Origin: Methanocella arvoryzae MRE50
GTDB lineage: Archaea; Halobacteriota; Methanocellia; Methanocellales; Methanocellaceae
Length of the DNA stretch: 64,000 bases
NCBI RefSeq assembly: GCF_000063445.1
Contig: NC_009464.1
Coordinates: 2,666,001-2,730,000, forward strand
Direction: 5' to 3'
Shown here: positions 1 through 8,245 of the stretch, in pieces
How positions within the stretch are numbered: the stretch's first letter is position 1
How the letters are laid out: each line of letters begins with the position of its first letter
Made by a program: the position numbers and the translations under genes
Notes under the pieces: generated by a model
What the model was told of the DNA's origin: nothing
What the model saw: the letters and a program-made list of their open reading frames with translations, nothing else
The model's database searches: none

Positions 1-583
1 CAAGAAGACCGCCCTGTCGGCGTTCCAGAACATCCGGTCCACGGGCATTATCGCCATCGGCCTCGAAAGCGGGGATGAGCTGATCTCGGTCAAGATGACG
101 AACGGCAGCCAGGAAGTCCTGATCGCGACCAGGAACGGCAAGTGCAACCGGTTCTCCGAAAGCGAGGTCCGGACCATGGGCAGGCCTGCCATGGGCGTGA
201 TCGGTATCCGCCTGACAGAGAACGACAAAGTCATTGCCATGGAAATCGTCAGCCCCGGCCAGTCGGTCCTGACCATCTGCGAGAACGGGTTCGGCAAGCG
301 CACCCCCATCGAGGAGTACACCGCCCACCACCGGGGCGGCCAGGGCATGATCAACATCAAGACCACTCTGCGAAACGGTGCTGTTGTGGCCGTTATCAGC
401 GTCATGCCGGACGACCAGATCGTCATCGCCAGCAAGGAGGGCATGATGACGAGGATGAACGTCACCGACATTCCTGAAATAGGCAGGAACACTCAGGGCG
501 TCCGGGTCATGAAGATGAGGCCGGAGGACTCGGTCGTGGCGGTCGCCCGGCTCGTGTCGGAGAAGAAAGAAGACGAGATCTAA
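1..583 (+). CDS. gyrA: DNA gyrase subunit A, C-terminal part (5' truncated by window edge)
   Basis: The frame is open to the left edge, so only about the last 193 residues are visible. They form blades of the GyrA C-terminal DNA-wrapping beta-propeller: repeated short strands such as GVIGIRL and GVRVMKM, a GFGKRTPIEEY segment, and a degenerate GyrA-box (HHRGGQG). Gyrase A cleaves and rejoins DNA to introduce negative supercoils together with GyrB, and the C-terminal propeller wraps DNA. The protein ends in an acidic tail (EKKEDEI) and is followed directly by a hairpin terminator, so it is the last gene of its transcript. ParC-like topoisomerase IV is unlikely given the GyrA-type blades. The N-terminal catalytic part lies outside the window. 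Confidence 0.93.
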   Translation, partial: KKTALSAFQNIRSTGIIAIGLESGDELISVKMTNGSQEVLIATRNGKCNRFSESEVRTMGRPAMGVIGIRLTENDKVIAMEIVSPGQSVLTICENGFGKRTPIEEYTAHHRGGQGMINIKTTLRNGAVVAVISVMPDDQIVIASKEGMMTRMNVTDIPEIGRNTQGVRVMKMRPEDSVVAVARLVSEKKEDEI

Positions 584-587
584 GCCG

Positions 588-620
588 ATCGCCACTGTTG
601 TGGCGATTTCTCTTTTTTTC
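588..620 (+). terminator. Hairpin plus T-run terminator after gyrA
   Basis: A perfect 8-bp stem (588-595 with 600-607) with a TGTT loop starts five bases after the gyrA stop. It is followed by a T-rich run at 611-619. Confidence 0.75.
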
Positions 621-694
621 AGTTGCTGTCCATCAGCCCGCTCTACATATTTTCCAGCACCTGCCTTTTGAAATCCCGCATCTTATAGTCAAGT

Positions 695-706
695 AAAGTT
701 TATATA
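695..706 (+). promoter_or_regulatory. Archaeal BRE/TATA promoter of the glutamate synthase operon
   Basis: AAAG followed by TTTATATA (699-706) fits the archaeal BRE-TATA consensus, about 125 bp before the first glutamate synthase gene. A second TATA-like run (TTATATATA, 743-751) lies closer, so either could drive the operon. The gene has a strong ribosome site (CAGGAGGG, 817-824). Confidence 0.5.
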
Positions 707-830
707 CTAAAAGTAGACATAGCATTTCCCACCATAGACACATTATATATACATGAAGTCGGAAGCGAGTTGAATACCATATGGGACGGAACCACCAACA
801 CCCGGATAATTACAGGCAGGAGGGCTACTT

Positions 831-1925
831 ATGCTAAAGCAGGAAAGTGATCTCGGACACATACCTTCGGGATGCGCCATCTCCGGCATCTTTAACCGGA
901 AAGGCAAGCGCATCGACGGTACTAAGATCATCAAGTCGATCGCCCTCATGCATGACCGGTCCAACGGCCTGGGCGGAGGCTTCGCAGCATACGGTATCTA
1001 TCCCAGGTATAAGGATTACTACGCGTTCCATGTGATGCTCGACGACGAGGAAGCCAAAGAACAGCTGGAGGACTACCTGACACAGTACTTTGTCGTGGAG
1101 AAAGACGAGAAGATCCCTACCCGCAAGACCGCAAATATCGGTAAAGCCCCGCTGCTCTGGCGCTACTTCGTCCGGGTGGGCGAAAGGAATTTTGCTGACG
1201 ACAGCGCGGACGAGGAGGATCATGTAGTCCGGCATGTCATGCACGTCAACTCGAACGTCGCCGGCGCATACATTTCATCCAGCGGCAAGAACATGGGCGG
1301 CTTCAAGGGAGTGGGCTATCCGGAAGATATCGCCCACTACTTCAAGCTCGAAGACTACAACGCCTACCTCTGGACTGCCCACGGCAGGTTCCCGACGAAC
1401 ACCCCGGGCTGGTGGGGCGGCGCACACCCGATGGCGCTCCTCGACTGGTCGGTCGTGCACAACGGCGAAATCTCCTCGTACGGCATCAACAAGCGCTACC
1501 TCGAGATGTTCGGCTACAAGATGGAGCTCATGACCGACACCGAGGTCATCGCATACTTATTCGACTTATTAGTAAGGAGGCACAAGCTGCCCATCCGTGT
1601 CGCTACGGCTGCCCTGGCACCGCCGTTCTGGAAGGACATCGACGCCATGCCCGAGGCCGAGAGGCAGGCATACACGGCATTACGGATGGTCTACAGCGGA
1701 GCGCTCATGAACGGCCCGTTCTCCATCCTCGTCGGGTTCAAGGGCGGCGTGATCGGCCTCAACGACCGCATCAAGCTGCGGCCCATGATTGCCGCGGAGA
1801 AGGACGACTTCCTGTACATGTCCTCGGAAGAGGCCGGCATCAGGATCATCGAGCCCGAGCCGGACAAGGTCTGGGCGCCGAAGGCCGGTACGCCGGTCAT
1901 CGGCCTGCTTGAGGAGGAGGTATAA
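831..1925 (+). CDS. Glutamate synthase, glutaminase (class II amidotransferase) subunit
   Basis: This is the glutamine-hydrolysing subunit of an archaeal-type split glutamate synthase; it releases ammonia for glutamate formation from 2-oxoglutarate. The Ntn-hydrolase fold is recognisable from SGCAISGIF near the N terminus, with Cys15 as the expected nucleophile, and from the TAHGRFPTNT and WSVVHNGEISSYG segments that line the glutamine pocket. Because Cys15 is not next to the start codon, a 14-residue propeptide must be removed to expose it, as in bacterial GltB. The start is fixed by a strong RBS (CAGGAGGG) 7 bases upstream. The stop overlaps the next gene by one base, so the three subunits are translationally coupled. 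At 364 aa it matches the stand-alone archaeal domain rather than the ~1500-aa bacterial fusion. Confidence 0.9.
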   Translation: MLKQESDLGHIPSGCAISGIFNRKGKRIDGTKIIKSIALMHDRSNGLGGGFAAYGIYPRYKDYYAFHVMLDDEEAKEQLEDYLTQYFVVEKDEKIPTRKTANIGKAPLLWRYFVRVGERNFADDSADEEDHVVRHVMHVNSNVAGAYISSSGKNMGGFKGVGYPEDIAHYFKLEDYNAYLWTAHGRFPTNTPGWWGGAHPMALLDWSVVHNGEISSYGINKRYLEMFGYKMELMTDTEVIAYLFDLLVRRHKLPIRVATAALAPPFWKDIDAMPEAERQAYTALRMVYSGALMNGPFSILVGFKGGVIGLNDRIKLRPMIAAEKDDFLYMSSEEAGIRIIEPEPDKVWAPKAGTPVIGLLEEEV

Positions 1926-3436
1926 TGGCAACACAGGTTCCTCCCGAGTTCACGGTCAACATCAACGACCGGAAGTGCGCCCGGTGCAAGCGGTGCGTGG
2001 ACGAGTGCGGCTTCGAAGCGCTGACCTACAGCAAGGAATATCACGAGATCATCGCGGATGACGCAAAGTGCGTGGCCTGCCATCGCTGCGCTACCATGTG
2101 TCCGAAGCACGCCATCCGCATCGAGGATAATGCGCTGGCCTACAAATACAACGCCAACTTCTCCGCCCAGCACAGGAAGAACATCCTCAAGCAGGCGGAG
2201 ACCGGCGGCATCCTGCTTACAGCTATGGGCTGCGACCAGCCGTATCCCATCTTATGGGACCACATGCTCATCGACGCATGCCAGGTCACCAACCCGCCCA
2301 TCGACCCGCTGAGGGAGCCGATGGAGCTTCGGACCTACATCGGCCGAAAGCCTGCCTGGCTCGAGTTCGACGGAGAGGCAGGCCTGCCCAGGCTCAGGAC
2401 TGAGATGGCCCAGAACCTGAAGCTGGACTTTCCGATAGTGTTCGGCGGCATGTCATACGGCTCGGTCAGCTACAACGTCCACAAGTCCCTGATGCTGGCG
2501 GCCGAGCGCACAGGCATCCTTATGAACACCGGCGAAGGCGGGCTGCACCAGGATCTATACCAGCACAGGAACAGCGTAATCGTCCAGTGCGCTTCCGGCA
2601 GATTCGGCGTCCACGCCGAGTACCTCAATGACGGCGCTGCCATCGAGATCAAGATCGGCCAGGGGGCCAAGCCGGGCATCGGCGGGCACCTGCCGGGCGA
2701 GAAGGTCAGCGAAGACATCTCCCGTACCCGGATGATCCCTAAGGGTACGGACGCGCTGTCTCCGGCCCCGCACCACGACATCTATTCGATCGAGGACCTC
2801 GGACAGCTCATCTTCGCGCTGAAGGAGGCTTCACGGTACAAAAAACCTGTAGGTGTCAAAGTCGCGGCCGTCCACAACATCGCCGCCATCTGCAGCGGCA
2901 TCGTCCGTGCCGGAGCCGACTTCGTGACAATCGACGGCTTCCGGGGCGGCACCGGCGCAGCACCCCGTATCATCAGGGACAACGTCGGCATACCGGTTGA
3001 GCTGGCCATCGCGGCAGTCGATGACCGGCTGAGGCAGGAAGGCATCCGCAACCAGGCCTCGATCCTCTGCGGCGGCGGCATCAGGCAGAGCGCCGACATG
3101 ATCAAGGCGATCGCGCTGGGCGCGGACGCAGTGGTTATAGGTACGTCGGCGCTGGTGGCACTGGGCTGCAGGGTCTGCCAGAAGTGCAACACGGGCAAGT
3201 GCTCGTGGGGCATAGCGACCCAGAACCCGAAACTAACGGCCCGGCTGGACCCTGAGGAGGGTGCGCAGCGCCTGACTAACCTGATCCACGCCTGGGGCCA
3301 TGAGATGGAGGAAGTGCTCGGCGCTCTCGGAGTGAATTCAATCGAGAGCCTCCGGGGCAGCAGAGAACGTCTCAGAGGCATCGGCCTGGACGAAAAGACG
3401 CTGAATATACTTGGAATAAAGCCTGCGGGGAGATAA
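1925..3436 (+). CDS. Glutamate synthase, FMN-binding central subunit with ferredoxin head
   Basis: This is the catalytic synthase subunit (503 aa), which reduces 2-iminoglutarate at FMN. The N terminus carries a two-cluster ferredoxin domain: CARCKRCVDECGF (residues ~20-32) and CVACHRCATMCPK (~49-61), each CxxCxxCxxxC. The rest is a GltB-type TIM barrel with the GGMSYGSVS, GEGGLHQD and IDGFRGGTGAAP FMN/substrate segments. A second cysteine group, CRVCQKCNTGKC (~418-429), probably binds a further Fe-S cluster. Electrons probably come from ferredoxin or a partner reductase, because no NADPH-binding small subunit lies nearby. It overlaps the preceding gene by one base, and the next starts one base after its stop. 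Confidence 0.92.
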   Translation: MATQVPPEFTVNINDRKCARCKRCVDECGFEALTYSKEYHEIIADDAKCVACHRCATMCPKHAIRIEDNALAYKYNANFSAQHRKNILKQAETGGILLTAMGCDQPYPILWDHMLIDACQVTNPPIDPLREPMELRTYIGRKPAWLEFDGEAGLPRLRTEMAQNLKLDFPIVFGGMSYGSVSYNVHKSLMLAAERTGILMNTGEGGLHQDLYQHRNSVIVQCASGRFGVHAEYLNDGAAIEIKIGQGAKPGIGGHLPGEKVSEDISRTRMIPKGTDALSPAPHHDIYSIEDLGQLIFALKEASRYKKPVGVKVAAVHNIAAICSGIVRAGADFVTIDGFRGGTGAAPRIIRDNVGIPVELAIAAVDDRLRQEGIRNQASILCGGGIRQSADMIKAIALGADAVVIGTSALVALGCRVCQKCNTGKCSWGIATQNPKLTARLDPEEGAQRLTNLIHAWGHEMEEVLGALGVNSIESLRGSRERLRGIGLDEKTLNILGIKPAGR

Positions 3437-3437
3437 C

Positions 3438-4175
3438 ATGGTCAAAATAGACGCACACGAGATGCACTATAAGGAACTGAACGAGCGGATCCACGAGCTC
3501 GCCGGGCAGGGCGAAAAAGCTCTGGTCCTGGAGAACGTCTGCGGCCAGAAGTTCATCGGCGATGGCCTGCGGGGCAATATCAAGATCGACATCTACGGCA
3601 TTCCGGGCAATGACATGGCCGCCTTCATGGACGGCCCCGAGATCGAGGTCCACTGCAACGGCCAGGACAGCATCGGCAACATCATGAACTCGGGTAAAGT
3701 CATCATCCATGGCCACGCCGGCGATGTGATCGGCTATGCCATGAGGGGCGGCAAGATCTTTGTCCAGGGCGACGTGGGATACCGGGTAGGCATCCACATG
3801 AAAGCCTACCAGGACAACGTGCCCTACATCGTCATCGGCGGCAACGCCTCCAACTTCTTCGGCGAGTACATGGCCGGTGGTGTCATGGTCCTGCTGGGGC
3901 TGAACGACTCTGACGGCAATCCGATTGCGGGCGACTACGTAGGCTCAGGCATGCACGGCGGCGCCATCTACATCCGGGGCGACATCGAGGACCGCTACCT
4001 CGCCAGGGACGTCAAAAAAGTCGAACTGGACGTTTCAGACATCGCCTTGCTAGAGCCGCTGATCAGAGAGTACTGCCAGCACTTCAATTTCGACTACGGC
4101 AAGGTCATGAGCAAGCCGTTCATCAAGCTGGTGCCAAAATCGTCGAGGCCTTACGGGAACATGTACGTGAGCTAA
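3438..4175 (+). CDS. Glutamate synthase, C-terminal GXGXG beta-helix subunit
   Basis: This 245-aa protein is the stand-alone version of the C-terminal GXGXG domain of glutamate synthase large subunits, related to FwdC/FmdC. It shows the repeated glycine ladder of a right-handed beta-helix (GNIKIDIYGIPGNDM, GKVIIHGHAGDVIGYAM, GGKIFVQGDVGYRVG, GGAIYIRGDIEDR). In the fused enzyme this domain is structural and helps shape the ammonia channel between glutaminase and synthase sites. It is the last gene of the three-gene operon and is followed by T-rich sequence. Similar domains occur in formylmethanofuran dehydrogenase, but the operon context fixes the role here. Confidence 0.9.
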   Translation: MVKIDAHEMHYKELNERIHELAGQGEKALVLENVCGQKFIGDGLRGNIKIDIYGIPGNDMAAFMDGPEIEVHCNGQDSIGNIMNSGKVIIHGHAGDVIGYAMRGGKIFVQGDVGYRVGIHMKAYQDNVPYIVIGGNASNFFGEYMAGGVMVLLGLNDSDGNPIAGDYVGSGMHGGAIYIRGDIEDRYLARDVKKVELDVSDIALLEPLIREYCQHFNFDYGKVMSKPFIKLVPKSSRPYGNMYVS

Positions 4176-4180
4176 TAACC

Positions 4181-4200
4181 GTTTTCTTTTTTTCTTTTTC
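4181..4200 (+). terminator. Oligo-T archaeal terminator
   Basis: A pyrimidine-rich stretch with several T-runs begins about six bases after the glutamate synthase operon stop. No strong hairpin is seen, which is normal for archaeal terminators. Confidence 0.5.
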
Positions 4201-4313
4201 AGACTGCTTCAAGCCTTTAACCTTTTTACCTCCAGCGCCTCCTTAAACCTCTGCATTCTGCCAGCGAACGCTATCTCCACTGTTTCTTTTCATTGTCACT
4301 TGACCCCCTGAAA

Positions 4314-4362
4314 ACTTTTATATACTGATTGCTGCTATGTACCTATGTACAATAGGTACATA
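4314..4362 (+). promoter_or_regulatory. TATA box with perfect palindromic operator before the ABC exporter
   Basis: A TATA-like TTTTATATA (4317-4325) is followed about 10 bp later by a perfect 11-bp inverted repeat: TATGTACCTAT (4336-4346), five-base spacer, ATAGGTACATA (4352-4362). The palindrome sits where transcription would start, the usual place for an archaeal repressor site. No regulator gene is adjacent, so the protein that binds is unknown. Confidence 0.6.
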
Positions 4363-4446
4363 ATCAAACTATATGCATATAGATTAACAATACCTATTGA
4401 TTGTTCATATATCGAAATCCATAACACTCATAAGGGAGCGACTTAC

Positions 4447-5412
4447 ATGAATTCGGACAAAGACCTCGTGATCTGCACGAGGGGCCTCACAAAATCTTAC
4501 AACGGCAGGCCAGTGTTGAAGTCACTGGATCTAAAGGTGCCCAGGAACTCGATCTTCGGCTTCCTCGGGCCTAACGGCGCTGGCAAAAGTACGACCATCA
4601 AGCTGCTGCTCGGGCTGATCAAGCCTACTGCTGGCAGCGGCACCGTCTTCGGGCTGGACATCGCCCGGGATAGCGCGGAGATCCGCAGGCGAATCGGCTA
4701 CCTGCCCCAGAATCCCCGGTATTACGACTACATGACTGCCAGGGAAACTCTCAGGTTCACGGCGGGCTTTTTCTACAAAGGTCCTGCCGAACTGGTCGAG
4801 CGGCGCGTCGACGAAACTCTGCGGATGACCGGGCTGGATGATAAAGCCGATCGCAAGATCAAGGGCTTCTCCGGCGGCGAGTTGCAGCGCCTGGGCATCG
4901 CGCAGGCGCAGATCAACAATCCCGACCTGCTCATCCTTGACGAGCCTGCAGCATCGCTCGACCCGATGGGCAGGAGGGATGTTCTGGAGGTCATGCGTAG
5001 CCTGAAAAACCGGACTACTATCTTCTACTCCACCCACATCCTCGACGACGTGCAGCGAGTCAGCGATACCGTGGCCATCCTGAACAAGGGTACGCTTATC
5101 GCCATGGCGCCGATCGAAGACCTGCTCACCGCCCGGGAAGGAGTAGTGTACAAGCTGGTGCTGGCTGGCAACCCAGCCGGCATCCGTTCTACTCTTACCA
5201 CTCAGCCGTGGATCTCCTCTGTGACCTCGACGACAGACAACGGGCACTCTGTGTGGAACCTGACGATCACGGACGAGAAAGCGGCAGAAAGACAACTGTT
5301 ACGCCTGCTGTTGCGGGATGAAACTATAGCTGTCAAAGAGTTCAGCAGGGAACGATACGACCTGGAAGACGTTTTCATGAGATTTGTGCAGGAGGAAAAG
5401 TGCAATGCCTGA
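4447..5412 (+). CDS. ABC-2 type transporter, ATP-binding subunit
   Basis: This 321-aa cytoplasmic ATPase energises the membrane protein encoded next. It has Walker A (GPNGAGKST, ~residues 41-49), Q-loop (YLPQNPRYYDY), signature (FSGGELQRLG), Walker B (LLILDEPAASLDP) and the switch histidine (YSTHILDD). The C-terminal ~80 residues resemble the extra domain of CcmA/DrrA/NatA-like exporters. The frame extends up to 4345, but the ATG at 4447 is preferred: it follows a GGGAG ribosome site, it aligns with family starts, and the upstream start would lie inside the operator palindrome. The 3' end overlaps the permease start by eight bases. The substrate cannot be told from sequence. Confidence 0.9.
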   Translation: MNSDKDLVICTRGLTKSYNGRPVLKSLDLKVPRNSIFGFLGPNGAGKSTTIKLLLGLIKPTAGSGTVFGLDIARDSAEIRRRIGYLPQNPRYYDYMTARETLRFTAGFFYKGPAELVERRVDETLRMTGLDDKADRKIKGFSGGELQRLGIAQAQINNPDLLILDEPAASLDPMGRRDVLEVMRSLKNRTTIFYSTHILDDVQRVSDTVAILNKGTLIAMAPIEDLLTAREGVVYKLVLAGNPAGIRSTLTTQPWISSVTSTTDNGHSVWNLTITDEKAAERQLLRLLLRDETIAVKEFSRERYDLEDVFMRFVQEEKCNA

Positions 5413-6211
5413 AACAATGCAGCCGGTAACCGGTTCAGGCTGGACCCTTGGGCTGGCCAACATGCTGAAGAAAGAAAACCGCCTCTGGTGGGGCGACAAA
5501 AGATGGCTGATCCAGATGTTCGTCTGGACCGTCGTCGTCACCGGCCTTCTGGCCGCCACCCTCTATATCGTGACCCACGTGGCGCCGCCTGACGAGACTG
5601 AGATCCAGGACATGGGCAGCCTGGCAGTTCTCGGCTCAGAGCTCTTCTTCAGCATCGCCGGGTTTGCCATGGTCTTCGGAGTCATCATTCTCACCCACGA
5701 CGCCATCATCAAAGAGCGAGATTCCGGCACAATCGAATGGCTGCTGTCAAAGCCACTGTCCAGAAAAGCGTTCGTCATCGCCAAGCTGATCGCCAGCACG
5801 ATCGGCATGACCGTGATCATGGTACTCCTGCAGGGTGCGCTGTCCTACACAGTCATCTCTCTCTTCCATGGCAGCACGATAGCCCTGCTGCCCTTCATCG
5901 GGGGCCTCGCGCTGATCTGGCTGGCATGTATGTTTTACATGGCGCTGCTCCTCCTGCTCGGCACAGTTACGACTTCCCGGGGCCTGGTCCTCGGCTCCGC
6001 GATCGGCTTCTTCATGCTTGGCGGCCTTGTGCCGATGTTCTTTAGCCAGTCGGCCTACTTCACCCCCTGGAAGCTCGTCGACATAGCCACAGCAGTATCT
6101 CTCGGTACGCCGTTGACGGCCGAGATAGCAATGCCGATCCTTGCAACGGTCGTCTGGATCGTGATCTTCATCGCCGGCTCGCTGTGTAGGGTGGAAAAGC
6201 TGGAAATTTAG
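5405..6211 (+). CDS. ABC-2 type transporter, permease subunit
   Basis: This membrane protein of 268 residues has about six hydrophobic segments and matches the ABC-2/NosY-like permease fold. The conserved cytoplasmic stretch RDSGTIEWLLSKPLSRKAF after the second helix is typical of this family. The frame can be read from TTG at 5384, but ATG 5405 follows a good AGGAGG ribosome site (5390-5395), so it is the likely start. It pairs with the ATPase upstream and is followed by a hairpin plus T-run terminator, making a two-gene operon. Confidence 0.88.
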   Translation: MPETMQPVTGSGWTLGLANMLKKENRLWWGDKRWLIQMFVWTVVVTGLLAATLYIVTHVAPPDETEIQDMGSLAVLGSELFFSIAGFAMVFGVIILTHDAIIKERDSGTIEWLLSKPLSRKAFVIAKLIASTIGMTVIMVLLQGALSYTVISLFHGSTIALLPFIGGLALIWLACMFYMALLLLLGTVTTSRGLVLGSAIGFFMLGGLVPMFFSQSAYFTPWKLVDIATAVSLGTPLTAEIAMPILATVVWIVIFIAGSLCRVEKLEI

Positions 6212-6217
6212 TTTGGA

Positions 6218-6238
6218 GGGGCAGCATGCCCTTTTTTT
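6218..6238 (+). terminator. Hairpin and T-run after the ABC permease
   Basis: GGGGCA (6218-6223) pairs with TGCCC (6227-6231) and is followed by seven Ts, seven bases after the permease stop. Confidence 0.7.
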
Positions 6239-6288
6239 AAGATCGGTATTCCGGGCACGGCAAGGATAAAATAGGGTGACTGAGATAT

Positions 6289-7662
6289 ATGAACCCACTA
6301 CGGGGTAACACCTTGTTCGAGCCAAAAGTGTATAAGAAGAACGGCCTTGAAGCCTTCCGGCTGGTCGGCAGCGATGGCAGCGAGTTCTTCTACGAGGGTG
6401 CCATAGACTGTAACGAGAAGGAGATATTCAAGGACGAGCAGGGACGGCTATACTATCCTGTCCTTACGGAGATAGGCGGGGCCGTGCGGTACTATGTCGA
6501 GCTTGACCTGGATTTCCCGACTATCCCGGCTAACGACCCCGCATACGAGGAGAAAGAGATCTCCCGGCTGGTCAACGCCTCGCCCCGGAGCGGCAGGCAG
6601 CTGCCCGAAGACGTGTTTGTCCCCCGGACAGAGGAAAAGGTCGTTGCAGAAGAGCCAGCGTTAGAAGAGCCTGCGCAAGAAGTCCCTGCGCCAGAAGTGC
6701 TTGTGCAAGAAGTGCCTGTGCAAGAAGAGCCTACATCAAAAGAGCCTGCGTCAGAAGAGCCCGCGCCAGAAGAGCCGGCACCCCCCGCTATAACTGAGCC
6801 TGAACCGAGCCAGGAGCCTGTCGCTCCCGAAGTTAAGGCCAGCCCTGCCGAGCCTGTTGTTAGCGCGCAGGAGAAATCGCCTGAAGCTGAGCCTCTTGCA
6901 CGTAAGCCCCGGAAAACCCGACCAATGACGGTCCCCCTCGCAATAGGGCTTATTCTCGTCATCCTGATCGCAGCGATAGCCGGCGCCTACGTGCTAAAGC
7001 CTGAAGCATTCGATGGCCTCACCTCGCTTTATGCGCCCACACCGGTGCCGCAACCCACCCCCCTCCCCACTGCAGAGCCTGAGGTCACGGCCACGCCAGA
7101 GCCTGCCCCGGAACCGGTCTCCGAGCCTCAGAACGTAGCCACAGAAGCGCTCCGGATTCAGCCCCTGATCAACATAGATAGTCCGGCAGTGTCCGCTTTT
7201 GCAGCCGAGCATATCGCCGCAAACTCGGGGGCCAACAAAATCAGGCAGGCCTACGATCTCTACACGTTTGTGAATACCCGGTGGAACTATACTGACGATC
7301 TGACCTCCCAGGGCTTGCCAGCCAGCACCCTGACTCAGGCGCTCGGCGGCAATTCAAGGGACTACAGCGTCCTCATGTGCTCGCTGACGACCTCGGTCGG
7401 CCTGGAATCCCGGATCATAGCCTACTATAAAAACAACCAGCTGTACTACTACCCGGAAATACTTGTAGCGAACACTTCCGACGACTATGAAGCAGTCAAA
7501 GCGGACCTAAAGACCTGGTTCGGAGTCACCCAGGCCTACGGCCACAGCGATGCCAGAGGCTACTGGATTTCGCTGAGCAGGGGTACCGCCCCGGGCACCA
7601 GGGTTGAAGCCGCCGAGGAGTTTGCGATCTACATCTCGGGACCGCCCGTAAAGATCAAGTAA
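6289..7662 (+). CDS. Membrane-anchored protein with degenerate transglutaminase-like domain
   Basis: The 457-aa protein has four parts. Residues 1-115 are a globular N-terminal domain. Residues ~120-195 are a low-complexity stretch of EEPAPEEPA-type repeats. One membrane helix (VPLAIGLILVILIAAIAGAY, ~residues 210-230) is followed by a PTP-rich linker. The C-terminal ~165 residues resemble a transglutaminase/cysteine-protease fold. In that fold the segment around GGNSRDYSVLMCSL aligns with the usual GDCxDYAVLL, so the catalytic Cys appears replaced by Ser; the enzyme is probably inactive or a binding module. The C-terminal domain is predicted outside the cell. A leading TATATATG suggests a nearly leaderless start. 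No operon partner is seen. Confidence 0.65.
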   Translation: MNPLRGNTLFEPKVYKKNGLEAFRLVGSDGSEFFYEGAIDCNEKEIFKDEQGRLYYPVLTEIGGAVRYYVELDLDFPTIPANDPAYEEKEISRLVNASPRSGRQLPEDVFVPRTEEKVVAEEPALEEPAQEVPAPEVLVQEVPVQEEPTSKEPASEEPAPEEPAPPAITEPEPSQEPVAPEVKASPAEPVVSAQEKSPEAEPLARKPRKTRPMTVPLAIGLILVILIAAIAGAYVLKPEAFDGLTSLYAPTPVPQPTPLPTAEPEVTATPEPAPEPVSEPQNVATEALRIQPLINIDSPAVSAFAAEHIAANSGANKIRQAYDLYTFVNTRWNYTDDLTSQGLPASTLTQALGGNSRDYSVLMCSLTTSVGLESRIIAYYKNNQLYYYPEILVANTSDDYEAVKADLKTWFGVTQAYGHSDARGYWISLSRGTAPGTRVEAAEEFAIYISGPPVKIK

Positions 7663-7705
7663 TGGCTGAAAAGAAATAAGAAATCGGCACAGCCGGCCTT
7701 ATTTA

Positions 7706-8068
7706 TTAAAGCGCCCGGTACTGGGTATAATACGCTGGATACCGGCTCAGGTCACGCGGCGGCAGCGGCTGCGGATTCAGCATGACGTCCGAAGGCGATG
7801 TCTGCAGAGATCCGTACTGGTATGGCTGGTACTGGGACACCAGAGGCTGCGCCGAGAACTGAGGCTGTACCGTGTAACCGACCGGCTGCTGCCCGATCAC
7901 ATTCGTAGAGTACGCGGGATTTGTCTGGTAGTACTGCTGGTAATTACCGTATACGCCCGGCGGTAAAGGCTGAGGGTTCAACGCCGCAGCCGGCATGACC
8001 AGGCTTAAGATGGCTATTGCCGCCAGCACGGCAATTGTAAGGTGACGTATTCTTATACTGCACATCAT
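7706..8068 (-). CDS. Small secreted tyrosine/glutamine/proline-rich protein
   Basis: A hypothetical secreted protein of about 120 residues. The start is taken at the double ATG near 8065-8068, giving a clean signal peptide (hydrophobic IAVLAAIAILSLVM, then AAALNPQ). The mature part is rich in Y, Q and P and contains the short motif LNPQPLPP twice, once right after the signal peptide and once near the C terminus. A longer frame reaches 8131 but would bury the signal peptide. No catalytic motif is visible; it may be a cell-surface or matrix component. It faces the previous gene tail-to-tail. Confidence 0.6.
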   Translation of the reverse strand: MMCSIRIRHLTIAVLAAIAILSLVMPAAALNPQPLPPGVYGNYQQYYQTNPAYSTNVIGQQPVGYTVQPQFSAQPLVSQYQPYQYGSLQTSPSDVMLNPQPLPPRDLSRYPAYYTQYRAL

Positions 8069-8245
8069 TATCCCCGGTGAGGTTTCGGCAATAGCGGGGA
8101 TAAAATGTGGGCATGCTATACTTATGAACACGGGCTGAAATGCAGGTTTGCGTCGGGTCTCAGGACTCTACAGTATATAGTGACCGGGCCCTGCCCTTGC
8201 TTGCGATTCCTCGAACACGTCCACGCTGACAACTATATGGCTCGC

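Noticed and set aside
4531-5295. 254-aa minus-strand frame
   Set aside because: Antisense of the ABC ATPase; composition shows GC-rich shadow.
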